A stretch of 64,000 bases of DNA from Bog-756 sp050014755 (GTDB lineage: Bacteria; Actinomycetota; Acidimicrobiia; Acidimicrobiales; RAAP-2): assembly GCA_050014755.1 (NCBI GenBank), contig JBEKCS010000003.1:30549-94548 (forward strand). The letters are read 5' to 3'. The position numbers were made by a program, and so were the translations under genes. The notes below the pieces were generated by a model. It saw only the letters and a list, made by a program, of their open reading frames with translations. It made no database searches and was not told the origin of the DNA. Numbering within the stretch: the first letter of the stretch is position 1; the number at the start of each line of letters is the position of its first letter. Positions 42,876-51,309 of this stretch are shown in pieces.

Positions 42876-43730
42876 TCAGTGGGCCGCCTTGGTCCCCGGG
42901 GCCGGCGCCCGGCCCTCGGCGAACGCACGGATCATGTTCTCCTGCACGTAGGACGCCACCAGCTCCCCCGACTCGTCGTAGACGTGGGCACGGCCGTAGC
43001 TCCGCCCCTGGCCGGCCGCCGGGCTCTCGTGCGACAGCAGCATCCACCGTCCGGCGTCGACCGGTGCGTGGAAGGTCAGCGTGTGGGTGATCACGCTGGT
43101 GGAGATCGTCCGGTGGGCCAGGGCCTGGCCCACGCCCGGGTGGGGGCGCATGGCCGTGCCGATCAGGAACCCGTCGGTGGCGAACGCCAGCAGGGCCTGG
43201 TTGCGAGCCGGATCGGTCGGGGCCCCCGGAAACCGGGTCCACACGTCGAGCACGGCCGGACCCGTGGCGTCGGGATCGGCGATGTCGACCCCTCCCACGG
43301 TGCGGACCTCCCAGAAGCCGGTCGAGTGCTCGGAGGCCACGGCGTCCTCGGGTGGTCCGACCGCCGGCGCCCCGGGCTGGTGTCGGATGAGGTCGGGGTC
43401 GGGGGCGTGGAGCAGGACCAACGACCGGGTACAGAGTCGGTCGCCCTGCCGTGCGGTGACCGCGGCACTGGCGAACGACCGGCCCGACTGCAGGACGTCG
43501 ACGTCGAACTCCAACGGGACACCGGTCGACGCGCCCCGGGCGAAGACCGTGTGGATCGACTTGATCTCCTTGGACGGGTCCGCCGTAGCCCCGGCCAGCA
43601 TCGACTGGGCCAGGAGCTGGCCGCCGAAGACCACGGAGCCTCCCCCGAACTCGATGCTCGCACCCGTGAACGTCCCTGCTCCCGTCGGCTCGAGGTCGAA
43701 CACGGCAAGCAGATCGGCGAGCTCCGGCAC
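42876..43730 (-). CDS. acyl-CoA thioesterase (TesB/hotdog-type)
   Basis: Hydrolyses acyl-CoA to acid and CoA; 284 residues with a double hotdog fold. Segments seen are FGGQLLAQSMLAGATA, SIHTVFARGASTGVPLEFDVDVL, AFATDGFLIGTAMRPHPG and HTLTFHAPVDAGRWMLLSHESPAAGQGRSYGRAHVYDESGELVASY in pieces. The start is GTG 43730 supported by GAGGAGG 8 bases upstream. It is divergent from the acyl-CoA dehydrogenase, with a 201-base promoter region. A thioesterase here may release CoA when catabolism stalls. Confidence 0.93.
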   Translation of the reverse strand: MPELADLLAVFDLEPTGAGTFTGASIEFGGGSVVFGGQLLAQSMLAGATADPSKEIKSIHTVFARGASTGVPLEFDVDVLQSGRSFASAAVTARQGDRLCTRSLVLLHAPDPDLIRHQPGAPAVGPPEDAVASEHSTGFWEVRTVGGVDIADPDATGPAVLDVWTRFPGAPTDPARNQALLAFATDGFLIGTAMRPHPGVGQALAHRTISTSVITHTLTFHAPVDAGRWMLLSHESPAAGQGRSYGRAHVYDESGELVASYVQENMIRAFAEGRAPAPGTKAAH

Positions 43731-43931
43731 GGTGGGCCTCCTCGGGCACTGGGTCGGCGGGGAGCACGAGCATATCGTCACCGGCCCCTCCGACCGGGTG
43801 TCGTCGCACCCTGCGGCGCCTCGTCGTCGCGCCGGTGGACACCCCTCTGAGTACTGTGGTCGGGTGATGCCGCCAGCCATGCGGACGCCGCCCGGTGCGC
43901 CCGCCGCCGGGGCCTCGCACTCCAGGAGACC

Positions 43932-45125
43932 ATGCCCATGACCTCGAACGTCCTTCCGCCCGACGAGCGGGACGCCTCCCCCGCCGGCGCCGATGCGGCC
44001 GCGGAGCTCCGCCGGTCGCTGCGGGCCTGGTTGGCCGACCATCTGACTCCCGAGGTGGTCGAAGCCGGGCAGCGGTCCCCCGAGGCGCGGGACCTCGAGC
44101 TCCTGCGGGGTTGGAACCGGCAACTGGCCGACGCCGGGTGGGCGGCACCGGCGTGGCCGGTCGAGCACGGAGGGCGCGCGGCGGACATCGACGAGCAGCT
44201 CGCCTACCTGGAAGAGATGAGCGCGGCATCGGCCCCGGGACCGGTCAACGTGATCGGCGTCTCCAACATCGCCCCGGCGATCATGGCCTACGGCACCGAC
44301 GGCCAGAAGGAGCGCTTCCTCCGTCCCATGCTCCGGGGCGACGAGATCTGGTCGCAGGGGATGTCCGAGCCGGACGCCGGATCCGACCTCGCCTCGCTGC
44401 GCACGAGTGCCGTGCTCGACGGGGACGAGTTCGTCCTCAACGGCCAGAAGACGTGGAACAGCCTCGGCCACATGGCCGACTGGTGCCAGCTCTACGTGCG
44501 CACCGATCCCACCGTGGCCAAGCACAAGGGCATCAGCTGCCTGCTCGTGGACCTTCGTACGCCCGGTATCGAGGTGCGGCCGCTGCGGACCATCGCCGGA
44601 GATCAGCCCTTCGCCGAACTGTTCTTCACCGACACCCGGGTGCCGGCGTCGGCCCTGCTCGGCCCGCTCGACGAAGGCTGGACCGTCGCCATGACCACCC
44701 TCAGTTTCGAACGGGCCGGCGTGGCCCGGCTCCACCTCGGACTGTCCAAGAAGCTCGACCACCTGCTGGCCGAACCGGACGCGGTCCGGGCGCTGGCCGA
44801 TCCCTGCATCCGCGACCGGGTGGCGGGCATCTACGCCGACATCGCCTGCATGCGATGGATGACCAACCGGTCGCTGGAGCAGATGCGGACGGGCCAACCG
44901 TCGGGCGCCACCGGCAGCATGGCCAAGCTGGCCTGGGGCCGCACGGACCAGAAGCTGGCCGACCTGGCCATGGACATCCTGGGGGAGGCGTCGACCGTCG
45001 GCTCCTGGGCCTACAACTTCGCCTCGGCCCGCCAGACCACGATCGCCGGGGGTACCACCGAGATCAACCTCAACATCCTGGGCGAGATGGGACTCGGGCT
45101 GCCGAGGGAGCCCAAACCCGCCTGA
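43932..45125 (+). CDS. acyl-CoA dehydrogenase
   Basis: A 397-residue flavin acyl-CoA dehydrogenase. The FAD/substrate segment is QGMSEPDAGSDLASLRT, with LNGQKTWNSLGHMADW. The C-terminal motif reads TTIAGGTTEINLNILGEMGLG, with Gly where MCAD has its catalytic Glu, so the base lies elsewhere, or the protein pairs with another subunit as in two-gene mycobacterial enzymes. A weak partial match to the shared operator (GTACTGTGGTCGG, 43853-43865) lies upstream. It shares its orientation with no close partner. Confidence 0.94.
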   Translation: MPMTSNVLPPDERDASPAGADAAAELRRSLRAWLADHLTPEVVEAGQRSPEARDLELLRGWNRQLADAGWAAPAWPVEHGGRAADIDEQLAYLEEMSAASAPGPVNVIGVSNIAPAIMAYGTDGQKERFLRPMLRGDEIWSQGMSEPDAGSDLASLRTSAVLDGDEFVLNGQKTWNSLGHMADWCQLYVRTDPTVAKHKGISCLLVDLRTPGIEVRPLRTIAGDQPFAELFFTDTRVPASALLGPLDEGWTVAMTTLSFERAGVARLHLGLSKKLDHLLAEPDAVRALADPCIRDRVAGIYADIACMRWMTNRSLEQMRTGQPSGATGSMAKLAWGRTDQKLADLAMDILGEASTVGSWAYNFASARQTTIAGGTTEINLNILGEMGLGLPREPKPA

Positions 45126-45164
45126 GCACCGGCCGTCGCGGGTCGACCGGCGGTGGCACGAGGT

Positions 45165-45359
45165 CTACTCGCTGAGGATGACGGCCTGTTCCGGGCAGTT
45201 CCCCTCGGCCAGCTGTGCCTCGCGGACCAGATCGGCCCCGACCTCACCATCGTCGAGGACCTGGCCGAACCCGCTGTCGTCGCAGCCGAACACCCCCGGG
45301 GCCAGCGTGTAGCACCGGCCGTGTCCGCTGCACCGGTCGTAATCGATCCGCACTCGCAT
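45165..45359 (-). CDS. small [3Fe-4S]-type ferredoxin
   Basis: A 64-residue ferredoxin, paralogous to that at 12893-13087. Cysteines are C10 and C16 in DRCSGHGRCYTLAP and C55 in NCPEQAV; a fourth cluster cysteine is absent (His13 lies in the loop). This C-x5-C-xn-CP pattern marks P450 electron donors of actinomycetes. The start ATG 45359 gives the normal length; the frame is open upstream. It is convergent with the dehydrogenase gene and separated from murD2 on the same strand by 148 bases. Confidence 0.92.
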   Translation of the reverse strand: MRVRIDYDRCSGHGRCYTLAPGVFGCDDSGFGQVLDDGEVGADLVREAQLAEGNCPEQAVILSE

Positions 45360-45507
45360 GGGTCTCCACCTCTGCGCATCCGTGCAGCACCTCGGCCGGC
45401 ACGGGAGGGAACCGCTCCCGTGGTCGACTCTACCGAGGGATCGCACCGATCTGCCGATCAACCGCCCCGCGCCGGACGGCCGGACGTGCCCTGTCCGCGC
45501 CACATCG

Positions 45508-46878
45508 TCACGGTCCACCCGCGTCGAGACCCGCGGCCACGGCGAACTGGCGGCTGCGCTCCCGGTAGCCTCCTCCACCTTCCGGGGTCGGTGCCCCCGG
45601 GGAGAACAGCACGACACCGCCCTCGGGCGTGAGTGCGGCGGCCAACGCCACCGCCTCGGCCAGGTCGTCGGCGGTGTGCACGTTCGCGGGCCTCACCATC
45701 CCCGGTCCGGTGACCCCGGCCTCCACCACGTCCGCCAACCGACCGGCGTCGGGGGGCAGCACCACGACCGACGCCGGTGGCCGGTGCGCGGCCAGCGCCG
45801 CCACCAGCGGCTGGGGGTCGACACCCCGGTCGGCCCCGCCCACGATGACCGTGAGGGGACGAGACGCGAAGGTCTCGATGGAGGCCGCCGAGGCGAACGG
45901 GTTGGAGGCGAGGGCATCGTCCACGTAGGTCCGCCCGTCCCGCTCCCCGATGGTCCGGCACCGCGAGGGCAGTGCTTCGAAGGTGTCCACCGCACGGGCG
46001 ACGGCACCGGACGAGGGGGCCTCGCCGGTGAGGAGCAGGGCCCCGGCCACCGCTCCGCACAGGTTCCACACATTGTGGCGACCCGGAGCCCGCAGCAGTC
46101 CGGCGTCGGCCAGTCGGACACCGTCGACCTCGACCCACCCGTCCTCGGACACCCGAACCCGGCCTTCGGGACCGTAGAGGGTGCGGCGCGGGTGAGCGGC
46201 GGTACGGCGCACCGCTTCGGCGTTCCCCGCACTCACGGCCAGGAGGCCGGAAGGGCCGGCCTCGACCAGCCGGAGCTTGTCCCGATAGTAGGCCTCGACT
46301 CCCCCGTGCCAGTCGAGGTGGTCCGGGGCCAGGCTGGTCAGGACCACCACACCGGGCGACGACGTGACGTCGACGGCCTGGTACGACGACACCTCCACCA
46401 CGTAGGCGTCGGCGCGGGGTCTGTCGTAGGTGTCGAGGACCGGCACCCCGATGTTGCCGATCAGCTCCACCCGCAGCCCGTCGCCCTGGAGCACGGCCGC
46501 AGCCAGCGCTGCGGTCGTGCTCTTCCCTTTCGTCCCGGTGACCGCCATCACCGGCGCGTCGGCGTAGTCCTCCAACCACAGGGCCATCCCGGTGGTCACG
46601 GTCACTCCGGCAGCAACGGCAGCCGCCAGCTCCGGCCGGTACCGGCCGACACCGGGCGACCGGACCACCACGTCGACCTCGGACCATGGCACGGCACCAG
46701 GGGGGAGCACGGGACCCGCTCCCCCGTCGGCATCGCCATGGGCCGGCGTCGCGCCGGGGCGGTCGTCGATGAGCAGCGGCTCGACCCCCCTGGCCCGGGC
46801 CAGGGCCACGAACGCCGATCCTTCGGCACCCATCCCCCACACCGCCACGCGCCGACCGAGCACCTCGTCGAGGGTCAC
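45508..46878 (-). CDS. murD2: MurD-type ligase, probably MurD2 (UDP-MurNAc-L-Ala--L-Glu ligase)
   Basis: ATP-dependent Mur ligase adding glutamate to UDP-MurNAc-L-Ala, cytoplasmic, 456 residues. The N-terminal UDP-binding part is RRVAVWGMGAEGSAF. The ATP loop is VTGTKGKSTTAALA (GTKGKST at about 115-121). The middle shows VVEVSSYQAVDV and LTSLAPDHLDWHGG, and the C-terminal domain carries YVDDALASNPFASAASIE (MurD-type DSKATN replaced by DDALASN). The GTG start at 46878 overlaps the murL stop (GTGA). Coupling to murL argues for the L-Glu-specific MurD2 rather than the D-Glu enzyme. Confidence 0.88.
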   Translation of the reverse strand: MTLDEVLGRRVAVWGMGAEGSAFVALARARGVEPLLIDDRPGATPAHGDADGGAGPVLPPGAVPWSEVDVVVRSPGVGRYRPELAAAVAAGVTVTTGMALWLEDYADAPVMAVTGTKGKSTTAALAAAVLQGDGLRVELIGNIGVPVLDTYDRPRADAYVVEVSSYQAVDVTSSPGVVVLTSLAPDHLDWHGGVEAYYRDKLRLVEAGPSGLLAVSAGNAEAVRRTAAHPRRTLYGPEGRVRVSEDGWVEVDGVRLADAGLLRAPGRHNVWNLCGAVAGALLLTGEAPSSGAVARAVDTFEALPSRCRTIGERDGRTYVDDALASNPFASAASIETFASRPLTVIVGGADRGVDPQPLVAALAAHRPPASVVVLPPDAGRLADVVEAGVTGPGMVRPANVHTADDLAEAVALAAALTPEGGVVLFSPGAPTPEGGGGYRERSRQFAVAAGLDAGGP

Positions 46879-48242
46879 GGCTCCCCCGACAACAGCGTGT
46901 CCACCGCTTCGGCCACCGAAGGCTCGGCAAATGCCAGGTCGGCCCGGGCGGTCAACAGGTCGTCCAGGTCGGCATCGCCGACCAGAGCCTCGGCCACCGG
47001 CGCCAGCGAAGCGACCACCACCGAGCCGCGCCACTCGGCGAGGCCCGACAACATCCGCAGAGCCACGGCCGACTCGCGTCGCTCTCCCACGCACTCGAAC
47101 GGCTTGTCCTCATCGCTCATCAGCGCCGCGAAACCGGCAACCTGGTCGGGGTCGGCGAACATGTCCCGCCCGATCACGGCGGTGAGGGCGTCCCTCGACA
47201 GGAACGGGGCGAGCATCAACCCCACGAACCGGCACTTGGGGCAGGAGCCGCACCACCGGTCCCCGACGGCGGCGTCCTGGCGGAACGCGGTGTTACAGCT
47301 GCAGAAGGTGCCGTGGTAGCGGGTCAGGCGGGCGAAGGCGCGGGAGATGGCGAGCTCGGAGTACGGCCGGAGCGCCGATCCGTAGGTGAAGTCGGCGGAG
47401 ACGGTGGTGGCCACGAGGTCGGCCAGCAGGAGCTCAGCCTCCCTGCTCTTCGAGTACTGGTGATTCACCGGTACCCCTCCGATGGAGACAGTCTCTTCGC
47501 TGGCCGACCGTTCGATGGCCATGGCGACGGTGTCGTAGCCGTGGACGAAGCCACCGACGACAGCGATCAGCGAGACGATGGCGGTAACCGGCACGTGACC
47601 GTTCAGCGCGCCCGCCCGGTGGAGATCGGCCAGCTCCGGGTCGAGCCGTCGCCGGACCACCAGCAGCTCGAGCCCGGCCTGGCCGGCGAGTTCGATCACC
47701 AGCGGATGGGGATTGACGGCGAACAGGCGGGGCCGGAGGTGTCGGACCGCTTCGATGAGGACCATCGAGTCCTTGCCTCCACCGATGGGCACGACCAGCC
47801 CGGGCGCCATGTTCGTGGGCGCCGCCGCCGGGGTGACCTCGTCGGGCACGCCGCCCGCCGCCGTGACCACCACCGGACGGGGCACGGGCAGCCGGTTGGT
47901 GACAGCGAACTCACGGAGGCCCTCGTCATAGAGGTGGCGGTGGTACCGGAGCTCGGCCGATGTGAGGGCCTCGCCCTCCACCACCACCGAATCGGGAGCG
48001 GCCGTCTTGTAGTAGCTGGTCCCGGCGGCCACGTGGAGGTGGAGCAGCGCACGGTCGAATCCGGCCCCGGACGGGGCGGGCCGGTCTCCGGACGTGGACT
48101 CGAAGGTGATGGTCTCGACGAACTCGATCCGGTCGTCGAGCGCGTAGTGGAGGGTGACGGTCCGGGTGTCGGGGTCGTACTCCCGACCGACGATCCGGAA
48201 GGAGCGGAACGAGCCCGGATCGAAGCGGACGGGGGTGGTCAT
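46875..48242 (-). CDS. murL: UDP-MurNAc-L-Ala-L-Glu epimerase (MurL)
   Basis: Epimerises the terminal L-Glu of UDP-MurNAc-L-Ala-L-Glu to D-Glu, replacing glutamate racemase in an alternative peptidoglycan route. The 455-residue protein has an N-terminal domain (VTLHYALDDRIEFVETI), an ATP PP-loop-like motif VVPIGGGKDSMVLIEA (GGGKDS at 154-159), and a cysteine cluster FCSCN through RWCGSCPKCRFVG that looks like a metal site. Length and motifs fit the MurL described in Xanthomonas. It is directly followed by murD2 with a 4-base overlap. An adjacent glutamate racemase gene was not seen. Confidence 0.9.
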   Translation of the reverse strand: MTTPVRFDPGSFRSFRIVGREYDPDTRTVTLHYALDDRIEFVETITFESTSGDRPAPSGAGFDRALLHLHVAAGTSYYKTAAPDSVVVEGEALTSAELRYHRHLYDEGLREFAVTNRLPVPRPVVVTAAGGVPDEVTPAAAPTNMAPGLVVPIGGGKDSMVLIEAVRHLRPRLFAVNPHPLVIELAGQAGLELLVVRRRLDPELADLHRAGALNGHVPVTAIVSLIAVVGGFVHGYDTVAMAIERSASEETVSIGGVPVNHQYSKSREAELLLADLVATTVSADFTYGSALRPYSELAISRAFARLTRYHGTFCSCNTAFRQDAAVGDRWCGSCPKCRFVGLMLAPFLSRDALTAVIGRDMFADPDQVAGFAALMSDEDKPFECVGERRESAVALRMLSGLAEWRGSVVVASLAPVAEALVGDADLDDLLTARADLAFAEPSVAEAVDTLLSGEP

Positions 48243-48311
48243 CGGGCGGTCAGCGTAGTGGTCGCCCGGCCCGGGCCCGACAGCGCGGACGGGCCGGGCG
48301 CCGCCGTCGGC

Positions 48312-48779
48312 TCACCGGCGGGGCTCGTGATGGAGATGGTCGACGATCTCGAGGGCCGACCCGGTCGAGCGCACCACCCACACCTCGCCCTTCAGCAGCC
48401 GGAGCCTGCGGCGAGCATCCGAGCCCAGATCGGCAGCGAGGGCCTCGAGCAGCTCGTCGGCCACATCGCCGTGGGTGCTGATGACCGCGGTCTCCCCGGC
48501 CATCCGCTCGAGTAGGCGCAGAGCCTCGGGACCCCGCCCCTCGCCCAACTCATCGACCGATTCGATGGGCACACCGAGCACCTCGGAGAGGGGCTGCACG
48601 GTGGCGAAGCATCGGACGGCGGGGCTGGACAGGATCCGGCGGGGCCGGAAGGGGGAGAGGAGAGGGACGAGTCCTTCGGCCTGGGCGCGCCCGCGGGTCG
48701 ACAGCGGGCGCTCGCGATCGTCCCCCGCATAGGCGCTTCGGCGGCCGGCGCGTGCGTGACGGACCACGAGGAGCGGCAT
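48312..48779 (-). CDS. histidine phosphatase family protein (SixA-like)
   Basis: A 155-residue phosphohistidine phosphatase-type protein. The catalytic RHG-type motif is VVRHARAGRRSAYAGDDRERPLSTRGRAQAEGL in sections (RHA in place of RHG, His8). A later STHGDVADELLEAL supplies the second His. The compact length matches SixA rather than phosphoglycerate mutase. It lies upstream of murL on the same strand with a 69-base gap. A role in dephosphorylating a metabolite or signalling protein is only inferred. Confidence 0.9.
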   Translation of the reverse strand: MPLLVVRHARAGRRSAYAGDDRERPLSTRGRAQAEGLVPLLSPFRPRRILSSPAVRCFATVQPLSEVLGVPIESVDELGEGRGPEALRLLERMAGETAVISTHGDVADELLEALAADLGSDARRRLRLLKGEVWVVRSTGSALEIVDHLHHEPRR

Positions 48780-48851
48780 GCCCCCGATGTTCCCACGCCC
48801 GGTGACAGTGGTGGCTGATGCGGTCCGGGGGGAGGTGGCCCGGATGACGGA

Positions 48852-49358
48852 TCAGCCCCCTGCGCCGGGGACGTCGATCCCCGGATCGCCGGGGAGACCG
48901 AACACGTCGAGCACGGCGCCGTGGCGTGCGAGGGAGTGGTACCGGCGCTGGGCGAAGCGCCACTTTCGGTCCTCGAGCACGTACCGGTCGTGGTACAACC
49001 CGAAGGCGGTGGAAAACGCACCGGTGTCCGCGTCCTGGCGGAGCTCGCACATGAAGAGCCGACAGACGGCCCGCCCCGAGTCGGTTCCCTCGGGAAAGGC
49101 GATGTGGGCGTTGAGCACGACGAATTCGAAGAAGGAGAAACGCTCGACCGCCGTGCCGATGAACCCACCCACCTCGGCTCCGCCGACCAGCCGGAGCGGC
49201 TGGCCGGCACGTCGGTCGATCACCACCTCGGCATCGGAACGGAAGAGGGTCTCGAGCTCGGACCAGGCCCGACGATTCACCACATCGGCGTAGGCGTACT
49301 GGAGCCGCCGGATCCCGGTGTCGTGCACCGCCTCCGCCGTCAGCTGGTCATCGATCAC
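48852..49358 (-). CDS. SnoaL-like / aromatic-ring-hydroxylase small-subunit-like protein
   Basis: A 168-residue NTF2-fold protein: IRRLQYAYADVVNRRAWSELETLF, then FSFFEFVVLNAHIAF with CRLFMCELRQD and the end WRFAQRRYHSLAR. The length and the ending resemble SnoaL_4-type proteins in dioxygenase and steroid clusters. The GTG at 49358 is a reasonable start; the frame is open further upstream in a proline-rich, unlikely segment. It sits 72 bases upstream of sixA, and its start is only 31 bases after the stop of the adaptor gene. Confidence 0.82.
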   Translation of the reverse strand: MIDDQLTAEAVHDTGIRRLQYAYADVVNRRAWSELETLFRSDAEVVIDRRAGQPLRLVGGAEVGGFIGTAVERFSFFEFVVLNAHIAFPEGTDSGRAVCRLFMCELRQDADTGAFSTAFGLYHDRYVLEDRKWRFAQRRYHSLARHGAVLDVFGLPGDPGIDVPGAGG

Positions 49359-49389
49359 CCCGGGGAGGTTAGCCCCAGGTCCGGAGGGA

Positions 49390-51309
49390 TCAGCCGGCGG
49401 CGCGGGCGAAGCCCCCACCGGCGAATCCGCCGGCTCCGCCGCCGGTGAAGCCACCGGCTCCGGCGATCCCGCCGGCTCCGCCCAGTCCGGCCAGCCCGGC
49501 CCGGCTGGTGGTGGTCGACGACTGCGGCAACGGCTCGGCCATGTCGGCAAGCGACACCTGCTGCCCGTCCGTGACGCCGGTGACGATCTGGGTGAGCTCG
49601 GCCCCGACCGTGCCGATCGTGACCTTGGTCTCCTTGGTGGTCGACCCGTCGACCACGGTCACGTAGTGCTCGGTTCCGACGGTGTGCACGGCCGAGGTGG
49701 GGACGGTGGTCACTCCGGTGGCCCGGGCGGTGACGATGGAGACCGACGCCTCCGCGCCCGAGTACGGTCCGAGTGCGGAGGACAGGATGTCGATCGTGAC
49801 CGGGTAGGTGGTCGTGGTGGTCGACGAGGTCCCGAGGACCCCGATGCCGGTGACGGTACCGGTGACCGGCGTGGAGCTCGAGTCCGGAGTGACCAGTGCG
49901 GTCTCACCGATGGACACGTGGGCGATCGACGTGACCGGCACGGTGGTCGCCACCTCGTAGTTGGACCCCGAACCGATCACGACCACGCCTGGGGTGCCGC
50001 TGGGGGATCCGGCGGACACCGACGAGCCGGGCGTCAGGTCGACCGAGCCCACCGTCCCGGTGATGGTGCTCACCAGATCGGAGTCACCGAGGTCCGACTG
50101 GGCGTTGTCCAGGGCCACCTGGGCCACGTCGACGTTGGCCTGGTCGAGGGCGATCTGCTCCGGGGTGATCGATCTGGTCTTCGAGGACGATCCACCCACC
50201 GACGCCGACGAGCCGCTGGAGCTCGATCGGGAGGACGACTCCGCCGACGTGGAGCCGGTGGAGCCGGTCGCCACGGTGGTCGTCGTGGTCGACCTGGTCG
50301 TACCCGATCCCCCACCGGTGCCGGATCCCCCACCAGTGCCCGAGGTGGGTCCGGAACCCGAGGAGCTCAGGCCCAGGGCGGCAGCAAGCGCCGCCTCGTC
50401 CTTGGTCACCTGGTTGATCGCTGCCACCAGTGCGGTGTGGTCGGTCGATGCGGTCGCCAGGGCCTCGGCACACGTCGGGGGGGTTGATCCGCCGCCGCCG
50501 GTGCCACCGGTCCCACCGGTCCCGCCGGTGCCACCGGTCCCGCCGCTGCCGCCACCCGGCGGGTACGACGAGGGCGAGGAGGAGGCTATCGCCGGCGTCG
50601 TGGTGCAGACCGTCGTCGCCTCGGTAAGGGCGGCCCCGGCCGCGGTGGCGGCGGCGTCCTGCTTCCTCTGATCGGCCACCAGGGTGGCCTGCAGCTTCGC
50701 AACCGCTGCGCTGGTGGATCCCGAGCCGCTGCCTCCCGAGCCACTGCCTCCCGAGCCGCTGCCTCCCGAGCCACTGCCTCCCGAGCCGGAGGGAGCGGTC
50801 GTCGCCGTGGTGGAGCCGCTCGAGGTCGCCGCGCTCGACGTCGTTTGGGCAGCCTGGGTCGTCTCGTCGGAGGCCAGCGTCGCCTGGGCCGAGGCGAGGC
50901 TCGCCTGTGCGGTCACGACGCTCGAATGGAGTGCGGTCGTGTCGAGCGTGGCCACTACCTGTCCGGCGGTGACCTTCTGGCCCACCGTGACGTCGACGGC
51001 TCCCACCTCGCCGGCCACGGCGAAGGACAGGTCCGCCTGCTGGACCGGGGTGATGGTACCCACCTCGGCCAGTGTCGACACCGCGTTGCCCTGGCTCGCT
51101 GTCGCCGTCCGGTACGTCGTGCCCGACGGTCGGGTCAGCACCCAGGCCAGGATCACGGCGACCACCACCAGCACCACGAGGAAGCCTCGGAACGGCGTGA
51201 CCCGTCTGTGACGCCGGACCGTGTGCACGGGCGCGGTGGCGCCGGCCGGTATCTCGTCGGGCACCGGGGCGCTCGACACGGCTGGCAGGGACTCGGTGAT
51301 GTCAGGCAC
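49390..51309 (-). CDS. HlyD/MacA-type periplasmic adaptor (second adaptor)
   Basis: A membrane-fusion-type protein of about 639 residues. After a short inside segment comes one membrane helix (GFLVVLVVVAVILAWVL), then a biotinyl-lipoyl-like half (VGAVDVTVGQKVTAGQVVATLD). A long Gly/Ser/Thr-rich low-complexity stretch takes the place of a simple coiled-coil hairpin. The second lipoyl half and beta-barrel follow (TLTDLTPGSSVSAG-like, VTSIAHVSIGETALVTPD, ITDGQQVSLADM-like). A Gly/Ala-rich tail ends it. The GTG start 51309 overlaps the lipoprotein stop by 8 bases; GTG 51342 is an alternative. It is the last gene of the export operon. Confidence 0.85.
   Translation of the reverse strand: MPDITESLPAVSSAPVPDEIPAGATAPVHTVRRHRRVTPFRGFLVVLVVVAVILAWVLTRPSGTTYRTATASQGNAVSTLAEVGTITPVQQADLSFAVAGEVGAVDVTVGQKVTAGQVVATLDTTALHSSVVTAQASLASAQATLASDETTQAAQTTSSAATSSGSTTATTAPSGSGGSGSGGSGSGGSGSGGSGSGSTSAAVAKLQATLVADQRKQDAAATAAGAALTEATTVCTTTPAIASSSPSSYPPGGGSGGTGGTGGTGGTGGTGGGGSTPPTCAEALATASTDHTALVAAINQVTKDEAALAAALGLSSSGSGPTSGTGGGSGTGGGSGTTRSTTTTTVATGSTGSTSAESSSRSSSSGSSASVGGSSSKTRSITPEQIALDQANVDVAQVALDNAQSDLGDSDLVSTITGTVGSVDLTPGSSVSAGSPSGTPGVVVIGSGSNYEVATTVPVTSIAHVSIGETALVTPDSSSTPVTGTVTGIGVLGTSSTTTTTYPVTIDILSSALGPYSGAEASVSIVTARATGVTTVPTSAVHTVGTEHYVTVVDGSTTKETKVTIGTVGAELTQIVTGVTDGQQVSLADMAEPLPQSSTTTSRAGLAGLGGAGGIAGAGGFTGGGAGGFAGGGFARAAG
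50491..50556 (-). repeat. short tandem repeats encoding Gly-Gly-Thr
   Basis: About seven 9-base units of the CCACCGGTC/CCGCCGGTG type encode a GGTGGT run in the adaptor. Such in-frame repeats can change length by slippage without breaking the frame. Confidence 0.8.
50720..50790 (-). repeat. 15-bp tandem repeats encoding Gly-Ser linker
   Basis: Four and a half 15-base units alternate CCCGAGCCGCTGCCT and CCCGAGCCACTGCCT, encoding a GSGGS repeat in the adaptor. The strict alternation shows a 30-base unit duplicated. Confidence 0.85.

Noticed and set aside
50491..50790. Direct repeats that could be mistaken for a CRISPR array
   Set aside because: Units are 9-15 bases, contiguous without unique spacers, and encode Gly/Ser/Thr linkers within an adaptor gene.
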